A stretch of 64,000 nucleotides of DNA from a virus: IMG/VR virus record IMGVR_UViG_3300024346_000045, positions 1 to 64,000 of that record, one strand, 5' to 3'. How positions within the stretch are numbered: position 1 is the stretch's first letter; each line of letters begins with the position of its first letter. Of this stretch, positions 55,224-63,362 are shown one piece after another. The position numbers were made by a program, and so were the translations under genes. The notes under the pieces were generated by a model that was not told the DNA's origin, searched no databases, and was given only the letters and a program-made list of their open reading frames with translations.

Positions 55224-55920
55224 TACAGTTGACTTGTTAGACGGAAATATTTTTCAAGTGACATGGGATGTAGGAAGAAGATGCAATTACGATTGCAGCT
55301 ATTGCCCTAGTCACAGGCATGACAATTTTAGCCCACATGCTAGTTTAGAAGATCTTAAAAAGAATAGTGACTTTGTATTAAAGTACATTGACTTGTATAT
55401 GACATACAGAGATTACAAGTGGGCAAGTATAAATTTTACTGGTGGGGAACCGACTGTAAATCCTAATTTTATTGAATTCTCTAAATACATAAAAGAACGT
55501 TATAGTTTAGAGTACGCATATAAATGGCGTTGCATTTTTACCTTAACTAGCAATGGTGCAATGAGTAAAAAAATGGCAGATGCAGTTATGGAAAATTTTA
55601 ATCATATAACTATAAGTTACCATGCAGAAGCTGATAATACTATTAAACAACAAGTAAGGGATAGAATGTTACAAATTAGCAAAAATGGACCGGCTAACGA
55701 CTGTAATTTATCTATCAATGTGATGTTTCATGCACAGTACTTTGACGAATGTAAAGAGTTATGTAATTTTTTAGATGACAATAATGTTGCATATGTTCCT
55801 AGAGTTATCGGAGAAGAACCCGATAGTCGTAGTAATTTTGCACATCAGTATACTGAAGATCAGTTACAGTGGTTTAAAGATTATTGGGAAAATAATACTA
55901 AAAAGGTTCAAGAAGCATGA
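55207..55920 (+). CDS. Radical SAM core protein, split from its C-terminal partner
   Basis: A 237-residue radical SAM core. CNYDCSYC follows FQVTWDVGRR; INFTGGEPTVNPNFIEF carries GGEP; TLTSNGAMSKKM and ITISYHAEAD are later core strands. It ends without the C-terminal cysteine domain that its relative at 59562 has; that part is encoded by the next gene, which overlaps as ATGA. An AAGGA ribosome site lies within the end of the previous gene. The two products probably work together. Confidence 0.82.
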   Translation: MEPTFDTVDLLDGNIFQVTWDVGRRCNYDCSYCPSHRHDNFSPHASLEDLKKNSDFVLKYIDLYMTYRDYKWASINFTGGEPTVNPNFIEFSKYIKERYSLEYAYKWRCIFTLTSNGAMSKKMADAVMENFNHITISYHAEADNTIKQQVRDRMLQISKNGPANDCNLSINVMFHAQYFDECKELCNFLDDNNVAYVPRVIGEEPDSRSNFAHQYTEDQLQWFKDYWENNTKKVQEA

Positions 55921-56393
55921 CCGAACAGAAAAAAGAATTAGGTTTAAAAATCGGAAGACCGTGCTGCGGTAGCAGAACTATGTGTTTAAGTAAAGACGGC
56001 GATGATAGGAAAAGTAAGTTTGTTGATTACAGAGAATTTAAAGGATGGCTTTGTAGTGTAAATTGGTTTTTTATGCATATCGAACAGCAAACTGATACGG
56101 TTTATCACCACCAGACTTGTCAGGCACAGTTCGGAAAAAGTCGTGGACCTATAGGAAAGCTATCGGAGGGTGATAAAATTTTAGCTGAATTAGAAGCTAA
56201 TTTAAAAGCCGGTACTATGCCTACAATCGTGTGTCCTAAACACACTTGTGGATGCGGGCTGTGTGCTCCTAAAAGTATGGACAAAGAAAAGTACAAAACG
56301 GTTTTATTTAATCATGTTGACAAAGATGTTTTTAGAAATAGCATGACCGAAGAAGTTAGTATTCCTAAAAAAATAGTGTGGATTGAAAAATGA
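55917..56393 (+). CDS. SPASM-like cysteine-cluster protein, partner of the preceding radical SAM
   Basis: A 158-residue Cys-rich protein (GRPCCGSRTMCLSKDG, EFKGWLCSVNWFFMHIEQQT, HHQTCQAQF, IVCPKHTCGCGLCAPKS). The FKGWLC block aligns with FKGWECSSGYRGIIIREPDG in the C-terminal half of the radical SAM protein at 59562, so this is the auxiliary-cluster half of a split enzyme. The frame is -1 relative to the core gene. No classical slippery heptamer lies in the short window left after a -1 frame stop at 55899-55901, so coupled re-initiation is preferred to frameshifting. Confidence 0.75.
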   Translation: MTEQKKELGLKIGRPCCGSRTMCLSKDGDDRKSKFVDYREFKGWLCSVNWFFMHIEQQTDTVYHHQTCQAQFGKSRGPIGKLSEGDKILAELEANLKAGTMPTIVCPKHTCGCGLCAPKSMDKEKYKTVLFNHVDKDVFRNSMTEEVSIPKKIVWIEK

Positions 56394-56438
56394 AAATTGA
56401 TAACAAACTTTTAACAAATAATTTAGGAAAACTATAAT

Positions 56439-57554
56439 ATGGAATATAAACATCGTTGTCTGTTGCCATTTCATCATATAGCAATTAGACCAAATAATCA
56501 AGTTTATCCTTGTTGTCAGTTTAGGCACGAACACACTCCTAAAGATTTACATCTAGATTATTCTGATGTGTTTAATCATCCATTCATGGAAGAACTTCGA
56601 GAACATATGATAAAAGATATTCCGCATCCGGGATGTGATATGTGCTATAAGCAAGAAGAAATGAGTAACGGTTCGCACAGTATGCGATTAGATTTTGCAA
56701 AAGATCTAGGATTCGAAATACCTGACAAACCAGTTCTCACGCACGTCGACTTAGCATTAAGCAATGTATGTAATAATAGATGTAGGATGTGCAATCCGGA
56801 ATTAAGCACTAATTGGTACAGCGATGCTAAAAAATTAGGTGCTGAATTTTTTCCTCCTATACAATCAGGTATTATTAACAGCAAAAGAATTCTCGACGAG
56901 TATGATTTAAAGAGTTTGCGTTTTCTAAAATTAATCGGCGGTGAGCCATTAATGGAACAAGACAAATTCATTGATTTATTAAAAAGATGCGATTTACCTA
57001 AATTAAGAATATTACTAGCTACTAATACAACTATTATCCCAAAGCCGGAATTAGTTGAGTTGTTAAAACAATGCAAAGTAGTTTGGGTTAATTTAAGTGT
57101 TGATGCGTTCGGCCCTTTAAATGAATTCTTACGCAAAGGTAGTAAATGGGAAAATGTTACTAATGTAATTGAATGGTTTGGGAACACATTTCCGAGAAAT
57201 ACTAAAATTCACGGTATTATTTCAATATACAACATTAACAATTTTTATCTATTAGAAAATTATATACACACACATCCTACACTATGGAATAAAGTGTCAT
57301 GCGAATGGCAAATGGTAGACGGACCAAATTGGATGCAACCTGCTAATTTGCCTAAACCAGTTAAAGAAAAGATTATGAAAAAAATAGAAACGTTAGCTTC
57401 GCCTCATGCATATAACTTAGTAAGAACAGAATTAGAAAAAGAAGGCGACTTTAAATTGTTTTTAGATAAAGATAAAAAATTAAATGATCTTCGAAACGAG
57501 GATTGGAAAATGCTGAACACAGATCTGTGCGAAATGTTAACGGAGTTTCTTTAA
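56439..57554 (+). CDS. Twitch-domain radical SAM protein
   Basis: A 371-residue member of the twitch type. The N-terminus has HRCLLPFHHIAIRPNNQVYP with a CC pair, then GCDMCYKQEEMSNGSHSMR. The core motif CNNRCRMC follows VDLALSNV; FLKLIGGEPLMEQDKFIDLL carries GGEP; VNLSVDAFGPLNEFLRKGSK is the shared later block. It is shorter than the 50352 and 53913 proteins but complete. AGGAAAA precedes the ATG. It overlaps the next gene as TAATG. Confidence 0.86.
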   Translation: MEYKHRCLLPFHHIAIRPNNQVYPCCQFRHEHTPKDLHLDYSDVFNHPFMEELREHMIKDIPHPGCDMCYKQEEMSNGSHSMRLDFAKDLGFEIPDKPVLTHVDLALSNVCNNRCRMCNPELSTNWYSDAKKLGAEFFPPIQSGIINSKRILDEYDLKSLRFLKLIGGEPLMEQDKFIDLLKRCDLPKLRILLATNTTIIPKPELVELLKQCKVVWVNLSVDAFGPLNEFLRKGSKWENVTNVIEWFGNTFPRNTKIHGIISIYNINNFYLLENYIHTHPTLWNKVSCEWQMVDGPNWMQPANLPKPVKEKIMKKIETLASPHAYNLVRTELEKEGDFKLFLDKDKKLNDLRNEDWKMLNTDLCEMLTEFL

Positions 57555-58231
57555 TGAATATTCTGTGTCTTGGGTGCAGCTGGACTGCTGGCATCAATGC
57601 GCAGCCGTATAATTGGGTAGAAGCGCTGGCTAAAATAACTCCTGAACATACATTTTATAATTTTGCTTTATGCGGTAGTAGCCTACTACATAGTATATGG
57701 ATTCTTGAAACAACGTTAAAACAGCAATGGGATATAATAAAAATTGGAAAGATTGATAAAGTTATTTTTCAAGTCACAAACGAAGGGCGATTAACATATT
57801 ATAAAAATCTCGATAACGTTAGACTAGCAGATTACGTAGAAAAATCAAAAACTATTTCTAATTATAATATATTAAATTTGCCTTGGCAACAAATATGTCA
57901 ACTTAATTACGGAGTTTTACATCCAGAAAATGCGTCTATTCACCACAGTAGTTGGAATGAAATATACAAATTTGCTACAGACTACTATTCTAAATTAACT
58001 AGACATCAGCATTTTGATATTGAACATAAAGCATTAGTAGAATATGCAAGATCACATTCTGATTTTATGTTTTTACATAGACGCGACGATATAGGAATTC
58101 CTCAGATAGATTCTATACAAGATATTTTAGGTGATGACCAATTTAATAATTTTGTTATTGATAACGGCGGCCATTTTAATATTTTAGGAGCAAACTGGCA
58201 AGCTTCTTATATTAAGAGTTTGCTATTATGA
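57554..58231 (+). CDS. SGNH/GDSL-hydrolase-like protein
   Basis: A 225-residue protein. MNILCLGCSWTAGINAQPYN holds block I (GCS in place of GDS). FYNFALCGSSLLHSIW gives the block II Gly, VIFQVTNEGRLTYY resembles block III, and a C-terminal DNGGHFNILGANWQ supplies the Asp-x-x-x-His catalytic pair. SGNH enzymes are esterases or acyltransferases, often acting on sugar acetyl groups. ATG at 57554 overlaps the previous stop and begins directly with block I. It converges with the minus-strand gene that follows. Confidence 0.7.
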   Translation: MNILCLGCSWTAGINAQPYNWVEALAKITPEHTFYNFALCGSSLLHSIWILETTLKQQWDIIKIGKIDKVIFQVTNEGRLTYYKNLDNVRLADYVEKSKTISNYNILNLPWQQICQLNYGVLHPENASIHHSSWNEIYKFATDYYSKLTRHQHFDIEHKALVEYARSHSDFMFLHRRDDIGIPQIDSIQDILGDDQFNNFVIDNGGHFNILGANWQASYIKSLLL

Positions 58232-58945
58232 GTTGTAAATAGTCATATTAAAATACGAGGTTACTGGTTTTGTTGGGTTTACAAACTTCTTTGTATCAAA
58301 AAACATATTTCCAGTTCTTACCCAATCTGCAATCATAGAAGAAAATATTAAATTATTTTCTTGATTTAAATGGCAATGTCTTATATCAGCCCATGGCCAT
58401 TTATCACTTTTTAAATTGTAGTAATCTATATCCATCTGAGAAATGTGACCTAAAGTAAAAGTTGAGTTCCAACCTTCTTCACCTGTAACATAAAAGCAAG
58501 GAATTAACAAAGCATCGGGTCTAATATTTCTTATTTCTTTTATTAATAATTTGTGAAATAATAAGTCTCTTTCTGGACATGCTATGTATTTGTAATAATC
58601 TTCAACAGCGTTATTAACTTTATTTAAATATGCATTTGATTTATACTGCGATTCGACAACATCTCGTATACCATGGTATCCATTTACATGTTGTAGTGGA
58701 GGATCACAATTCATATATTCTTCAGGTAATGGAAGTAAAATTCTTCCAGGACCAGTTACTAAAAAAACAATTTTTTCAAATTTACCATGATGTTTTAAAA
58801 ATTCATTATAGCTGTAGTGCAAAGAGCTTCCATTAACTCCGTAGGAAACTGTTGGATATTGATCGTTTAAGTATTGGTGCCACGGTCTACCTATACCATG
58901 ATCGTGACTTGCTGCGTAGCTATCTCCAAAGACTGCTATTTTCAT
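58226..58945 (-). CDS. SGNH/GDSL-hydrolase-like protein, minus strand
   Basis: A 239-residue protein with block I KIAVFGDSYAASHDHG, GVNGSSLHYSYNEFL (block II), IVFLVTGPGRILLP (block III region) and a C-terminal DIRHCHLNQENN as the Asp/His block. It is the only complete gene of the island on the minus strand and converges with another SGNH-like gene by a 6-base overlap. An AGGGGAG ribosome site lies just upstream of the ATG at 58945. A -10-like TATAAT occurs on the minus strand near 58970 but has no good -35. Confidence 0.7.
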   Translation of the reverse strand: MKIAVFGDSYAASHDHGIGRPWHQYLNDQYPTVSYGVNGSSLHYSYNEFLKHHGKFEKIVFLVTGPGRILLPLPEEYMNCDPPLQHVNGYHGIRDVVESQYKSNAYLNKVNNAVEDYYKYIACPERDLLFHKLLIKEIRNIRPDALLIPCFYVTGEEGWNSTFTLGHISQMDIDYYNLKSDKWPWADIRHCHLNQENNLIFSSMIADWVRTGNMFFDTKKFVNPTKPVTSYFNMTIYNS

Positions 58946-58982
58946 AAGCTCCCCTAATAAATTATATGATAAGATCTCTGTT

Positions 58983-58990
58983 TATAAATA
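58983..58990 (+). promoter_or_regulatory. T4-type late promoter box (TATAAATA), exact match
   Basis: An exact late box in the 63-base divergent gap, 18 bases before ATG 59009, with CGGAG as ribosome site after it. This implies that the last part of the island is made late in infection. Confidence 0.7.
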
Positions 58991-59008
58991 TATCTGTTCG
59001 GAGTATTT

Positions 59009-59569
59009 ATGAAAATTTTAATCACAGGAAATTGTGAATACGGTTTAGCCAAAGAGTTATTTAAAATTTACCCAACTGCTACATTTTTATCTCGTAAAAC
59101 AGGCGTAGATTTAACTTCTATCGACGGACAAATTAAGTGTGCAGAATTAGTGTTAGAACATGATGTATTTGTTAATTCGTCAGCTCTTTGGAAATTTAAC
59201 CAGACAGTATTATTAGATCAAGTGTACAAATTATGTGTTGAAAAAAATCATAGTCCTCATATTATTTCTGTTGGGTCTACTACTGATAGAGTTAAGAACG
59301 GTAAGGCTTGGCTATATAATGCTGAAAAAAAGGCCCTTCGAGACTATTCTAATACACTAGCATTATCGGGTGTTTGGGGAGAAACTCCTAAGGTAACATA
59401 TATTAGTTTTGGAACTCTTACTAATAATCAACATAAACATATAGGTAGAAAGTGCATGGATATTTCCCTAGCAGCTGAATATATTAAATGGGTTATAGAA
59501 CAACCGAGACACATTAATATTAATGAAATAAGTATAGACCCGATGCAAGGAAAAAACTGGAATGAGTGA
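59009..59569 (+). CDS. Short-chain dehydrogenase/epimerase-like protein
   Basis: A 186-residue small Rossmann protein. MKILITGNCEYGLAKELFK carries a degenerate TGxxxGxG. VFVNSSALWKFNQTVLLDQV takes the place of the NAG strand, IISVGSTTD gives the Ser, and WLYNAEKKALRDYSN contains YxxxK. Residues and order fit the short-chain dehydrogenase/reductase superfamily; it is shorter than usual (about 250). It may oxidise or epimerise a sugar or a small molecule of the island pathway. It follows an exact late promoter and overlaps the next gene. Confidence 0.65.
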   Translation: MKILITGNCEYGLAKELFKIYPTATFLSRKTGVDLTSIDGQIKCAELVLEHDVFVNSSALWKFNQTVLLDQVYKLCVEKNHSPHIISVGSTTDRVKNGKAWLYNAEKKALRDYSNTLALSGVWGETPKVTYISFGTLTNNQHKHIGRKCMDISLAAEYIKWVIEQPRHININEISIDPMQGKNWNE

Positions 59570-60734
59570 TTTAAGTTGGAGTGCGTACGATTTTACAAAA
59601 ATACCATATGACGATATTGTGCGTGTAGGGCAACGTACATTGTTGTACAGAGATTTGTTTACTGTAAGTTGGTTACTAGGCAGATTTTGTAATTATAGAT
59701 GTAGTTATTGTTGGCCTTATGCACGTAGTGACAGTAAGGATCATAGACCTACTGAACTATGTTTAAAAACAATTGACGAAATTAAAAGACAGGCTAGAGA
59801 ACGTAATTTTAATAGTTTTCATTTTAGTCTAAGTGGAGGTGAACCGACTTTTCATCCCGGGTACACAGACATTTTAGAATATCTCAATAATGATGTAGAA
59901 AATACAAATTACACTAGTGTTCATATGACAAGCAATATGAGCCGATCATTAAAGTGGTTTGAAGAAAAATATTGTCCTGCGGTTAGTAAATTTCATCGAG
60001 CTAGTATTACTGCAAGTTTACACACCGAGCATGTTGATACAAAAGAAAAAATGCAAGACTTTGCAGATAAACTTATATTGTGTCAGCAACATGATGTTCA
60101 GGTAACGATCAATATGGTTATGGTTCCAGAATGGTTTGATAGAGATTTTGATAATGCATTGTTCTTCCATAATCAAGGAATTAATGTTACATTGAAGCCG
60201 CAAAGCGATCCCACTGCCAGTCGAGTAGTTGATGGTTATACTCCTGAAATGCTAAAGAGGTTGCATAACGGTATGCCTCAACGTGCGTTCACAGAAGACA
60301 AAGCTAAACGTACTATGTTAGTAAAACGTCCTGAGCCTAGATTTTATAAAACACCCGATCCTATCTATCAAGATGCCCAAGCTAAAATTCCTCAACACTT
60401 TCAAGTAGAGTTTAGAGACAAAGAGCACAAGATTTGGTACATGGATCAAGCGGAAAGATTTAATGCATTTAACTTTAACAAGTTTAAAGGATGGGAATGT
60501 TCTAGTGGTTATAGAGGAATAATTATTAGAGAACCTGACGGTAGTGTAAAACGTAGTTACAGTTGTAGTGATGTTCCTCTGGGAAACATCGAAACTGGAT
60601 TTCAACTATTTGACGGTCCTAAACCCTGTATTAGTGAAAGCTGTGTAAGTTCAGCAGACAGTAAGATTCCTAAGAGAGCTCCGGGGACTAAATTACCTTT
60701 ATGGCCAGGAGATAAAACTTTTGAAAAAATTTAA
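59562..60734 (+). CDS. Radical SAM protein with fused C-terminal cysteine domain
   Basis: A 390-residue radical SAM protein. CNYRCSYC follows FTVSWLLGRF; FSLSGGEPTFHPGYTDILE carries GGEP; MTSNMSRSLKWFEEKYCPAV and ASITASLHTEHVDT are later core strands. The C-terminal half has FKGWECSSGYRGIIIREPDG, then cysteines in KRSYSCSDVPLG, PCISESCVSS, fitting a SPASM-like auxiliary site. It is the one-chain form of the split pair at 55207 and 55917. It overlaps its upstream neighbour by 8 bases. Confidence 0.85.
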   Translation: MSDLSWSAYDFTKIPYDDIVRVGQRTLLYRDLFTVSWLLGRFCNYRCSYCWPYARSDSKDHRPTELCLKTIDEIKRQARERNFNSFHFSLSGGEPTFHPGYTDILEYLNNDVENTNYTSVHMTSNMSRSLKWFEEKYCPAVSKFHRASITASLHTEHVDTKEKMQDFADKLILCQQHDVQVTINMVMVPEWFDRDFDNALFFHNQGINVTLKPQSDPTASRVVDGYTPEMLKRLHNGMPQRAFTEDKAKRTMLVKRPEPRFYKTPDPIYQDAQAKIPQHFQVEFRDKEHKIWYMDQAERFNAFNFNKFKGWECSSGYRGIIIREPDGSVKRSYSCSDVPLGNIETGFQLFDGPKPCISESCVSSADSKIPKRAPGTKLPLWPGDKTFEKI

Positions 60735-61371
60735 TAATAGGCTAGATATTCCTGGAATGACTTTTCCTAGGGAGCTCGATATATTATCTAATATTGCAAG
60801 TTTAGTTCCCGAAGGAGGAAAAATATTAGAAATTGGATCTTGCTTTGGCAGAAGCGCTCATGCATTATATACAGGAAAAAAAGAAACTGTAAAACTAACT
60901 TGTTTAGATTTATGGGGAGATACTATACCTTTTCCTGAAAATTCTTATCACGGAAGCAAAGAATTACTTAATGATGCAATTAATATTTCTTTTGAAAGAC
61001 AAAATTCTAGATATGGATTCGAATACATATTAGGTAGCGAAATTATTAATGATATAGAAATAATACAAGATTCCAGTTCTAATTTAAAAGACTTTAATTT
61101 TGATTTAGTTTTTATAGACGGAGATCATAACTATAGTAGTGTATCGACTGATATAAACAACTTTGTTTTTAATTCTAATACTTTAATTTTAGGTGATGAT
61201 GCTAATCAGTCTAATTGGGACGTAATAAAAGCAATATGGGATAATAAAAGAAACAGAACGCTAATAGTTCCTAGCGGACAAGATGTTAAATTTTTTGCAC
61301 TAATACCGCCTAACGGTTATTGGGTTGACCATTCAAACAGCATATTAGAGATATTAAGATATGAATTTTAA
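60721..61371 (+). CDS. Class I SAM-dependent methyltransferase
   Basis: A 216-residue protein. GGKILEIGSCFGRSAHAL is motif I (E-x-G-x-x-x-G), LTCLDLWGDT gives the acidic residue after strand 2, and FDLVFIDGDHNYSSVSTDI is the IDGDHxY block of the CmcI/TylF-like methyltransferases that modify sugars and small molecules. TTG at 60721 is chosen because AGGAGA lies 8 bases upstream; ATG at 60757 is an alternative that would still keep motif I. It overlaps genes at both ends. Confidence 0.8.
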   Translation: MKKFNNRLDIPGMTFPRELDILSNIASLVPEGGKILEIGSCFGRSAHALYTGKKETVKLTCLDLWGDTIPFPENSYHGSKELLNDAINISFERQNSRYGFEYILGSEIINDIEIIQDSSSNLKDFNFDLVFIDGDHNYSSVSTDINNFVFNSNTLILGDDANQSNWDVIKAIWDNKRNRTLIVPSGQDVKFFALIPPNGYWVDHSNSILEILRYEF

Positions 61372-61951
61372 GTTAACTTCTTTTGATCGCCTTCTTAAAA
61401 TAAATGTTGATTTTGATATTGAAAGAAATGAGTTAATATCTCTTATTGAAAAAGAAACGACATGGGAACATCACGGTACTCGGTCTTATTTGCAAACAGT
61501 TCAAAATAACAGTCTTAATTCGATAAGAAATCACTTAATGAGTAATACAATTACATTGATGTTGTTAGAGGAAATTTATAAGTTACACCCTCAATTAAAA
61601 GAGCAATGGGGATTAACATTTACAGAAATGTATAATAAATCTTTAACCAATGTTTATTTTTGTAGAGATATGCCCGGGCACAATACCGGGTTACACTTAG
61701 ATGCACTCAGATTGCCTTTTACAGGAATGATATTTTTAACTGAAAAAGATGATGAATTAATGTCTACTTATTTTTATACAGATAGCAATAAAAATAATTC
61801 ATTTAGAATGACAACAAATTACGGGGACGGATGGTTTCAAGCTAACTCGCACAATTCGTGGCATGAGGGCGGAAACAATACAGATATAGTTAGGTATGCT
61901 ATCATAATAGAAATTAATCCTAATTGGGAAAATAATAATTCTAGGAATTAA
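61361..61951 (+). CDS. 2-oxoglutarate/Fe(II) dioxygenase-like protein
   Basis: A 196-residue protein with HNTGLHLDALRLPFTGMIFL, where His112 and Asp114 form HxD, and NSHNSWHEGGNNTDIVRYAI, where His168 is the distal ligand and Arg178 the likely 2-oxoglutarate anchor. The spacing fits a small double-stranded beta-helix hydroxylase. Such enzymes hydroxylate peptides, lipids or small molecules. It overlaps the methyltransferase gene by 11 bases. The substrate is unknown; the assignment rests on motif pattern alone. Confidence 0.6.
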   Translation: MNFKLTSFDRLLKINVDFDIERNELISLIEKETTWEHHGTRSYLQTVQNNSLNSIRNHLMSNTITLMLLEEIYKLHPQLKEQWGLTFTEMYNKSLTNVYFCRDMPGHNTGLHLDALRLPFTGMIFLTEKDDELMSTYFYTDSNKNNSFRMTTNYGDGWFQANSHNSWHEGGNNTDIVRYAIIIEINPNWENNNSRN

Positions 61952-61953
61952 AA

Positions 61954-62658
61954 ATGAAAATTGATTTTTTCGGTCACAGTATTTGCGGAAGAAGGACTAA
62001 TCTTGACCGTCCTAAAACCTTCGCTGATATAATAGTTGAACAATATCAAGCATCTAATAGATGGTTTGGATTTGGAAACGGTTCAGAAGAAAGAATTTTA
62101 TATTATTTGAAAAAAGCTGAAACTCCTAACATTGCTATTATCTTTCATAGCGATCCTGCATTTTTCTTTACTCCGTCGTTGTCGTGTGACTATCATAGAT
62201 TAAATGAACACGATTTAAAAGAAAAATTTATCTACGCATTACCTAAATTTTATCCTAATCGAAAAATAGATAAAATATTTGTAGAGAATGAAGCTTATGA
62301 AGAAATAGATGCAGAAGTTGCTAGAACAGCATTTTTAAACTATTACGATTTTTTTACAACACCTGAAGTTAATAAAAATAGATTTTATGGTGCGTTAATA
62401 CAGATTGATCAATATTGTACACATAAAAAAATTCCAGTTATACATTGTCCTAAATCTCCGACTCATATACCTTCTTGGTTTAAATTTACTAGCGGAATAG
62501 TTGACTATGAATTAGGATTGAGTCAGAATGATAATCATCCTTTTAGGGCTTCTTATGGAAAATCTGATAATGCTGTAACAAAAGAAGGTAATGAACAAAT
62601 TGCAAAAAAGTTAATCGAATATATTGATCAACTATTAATTTCAAAGGATAAAAAATGA
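61954..62658 (+). CDS. SGNH-hydrolase-like protein
   Basis: A 234-residue protein starting MKIDFFGHSICGRRTNLDRP (GHS in the place of GDS). GFGNGSEERILYYLKK could be block II, IAIIFHSDPAFFFTPS block III, and NDNHPFRASYGKSDNAVTKE a C-terminal Asp/His block. Similar MKIDFFGHS proteins occur in aquatic phages and are usually labelled SGNH/GDSL family (from memory). It is a tandem paralogue of the next gene. It starts 2 bases after the oxygenase stop. Confidence 0.6.
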   Translation: MKIDFFGHSICGRRTNLDRPKTFADIIVEQYQASNRWFGFGNGSEERILYYLKKAETPNIAIIFHSDPAFFFTPSLSCDYHRLNEHDLKEKFIYALPKFYPNRKIDKIFVENEAYEEIDAEVARTAFLNYYDFFTTPEVNKNRFYGALIQIDQYCTHKKIPVIHCPKSPTHIPSWFKFTSGIVDYELGLSQNDNHPFRASYGKSDNAVTKEGNEQIAKKLIEYIDQLLISKDKK

Positions 62659-63362
62659 AAATTGATTTTTTCGGACATAGTATTTGCGGAAAACGATCAG
62701 GTCCTGATCGTCCTAAGACATTTGTCGATATGCTTGTAGAGCATTATCAAGCGGGCAATCAATGGATAGGCTTTGCTAACTGTTCAGAAGAACGTCTCTT
62801 ATATACTATGAAAAAAACTAAAGACATAGACGTTGCAATTATTTTTCATAGCGATCCTTCTTTTATCTACACTCCTAGCTTTGAATGCGATTATCATAGA
62901 CTAAGCGAACAGCAGCTAAATGAAAAATTTATCTATGATGTTCCAAAATTTCATCCAGAATGGAAGAAAGATAATTTGTTTGCACAAAACGACGAGCGAA
63001 TTGAGCTAGATGAGGAAACTGCAAAAAACGCATTCTTGACTTATTACAATTATTTTACAACTCCGGAAGTTAACAGAAATAGGCACTACGGAGCATTAAT
63101 TCAAATTGATCAACTATGTGCAGCAAAAAACATAAAAGTTATACACTGTCCTAAATCAAGAAAAGATATACCTCAATGGTTTAAATTTACTACAGGATTA
63201 GTTGATTGGGACATAGCAAGTATGCAAAATGATGGTAGTAAGTATTCTGTATCTTATAATAAAGTAGACAATGCTATTTCAGAAGAAGGAAACAGAATAA
63301 TTTATGAAAAATTTGTAAAGTATATTGATCAGCTAGTTAACCAATCAACTAACAACGGGTGA
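62655..63362 (+). CDS. SGNH-hydrolase-like protein, tandem paralogue
   Basis: A 235-residue protein with the same order of motifs as its neighbour (MKIDFFGHSICGKRSGPDRP, GFANCSEERLLYTMKK, VAIIFHSDPSFIYTPS, CPKSRKDIPQWFKFTTGLVD). At the C-terminal Asp/His block it has NDGSKYSVSYNKVDNAIS, so the His seen in NDNHPF is missing. If that His is catalytic, this copy would be inactive or have changed activity. AAGGA precedes the ATG. It converges with a minus-strand radical SAM gene and overlaps it by 34 bases. Confidence 0.6.
   Translation: MKIDFFGHSICGKRSGPDRPKTFVDMLVEHYQAGNQWIGFANCSEERLLYTMKKTKDIDVAIIFHSDPSFIYTPSFECDYHRLSEQQLNEKFIYDVPKFHPEWKKDNLFAQNDERIELDEETAKNAFLTYYNYFTTPEVNRNRHYGALIQIDQLCAAKNIKVIHCPKSRKDIPQWFKFTTGLVDWDIASMQNDGSKYSVSYNKVDNAISEEGNRIIYEKFVKYIDQLVNQSTNNG

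Noticed and set aside
55895-55920. Programmed -1 frameshift joining 55207 and 55917
   Set aside because: The T-AAA-AAG stretch does not obey the X-XXY-YYZ rule, and a -1 frame stop at 55899-55901 leaves almost no room; ATGA coupling is simpler.
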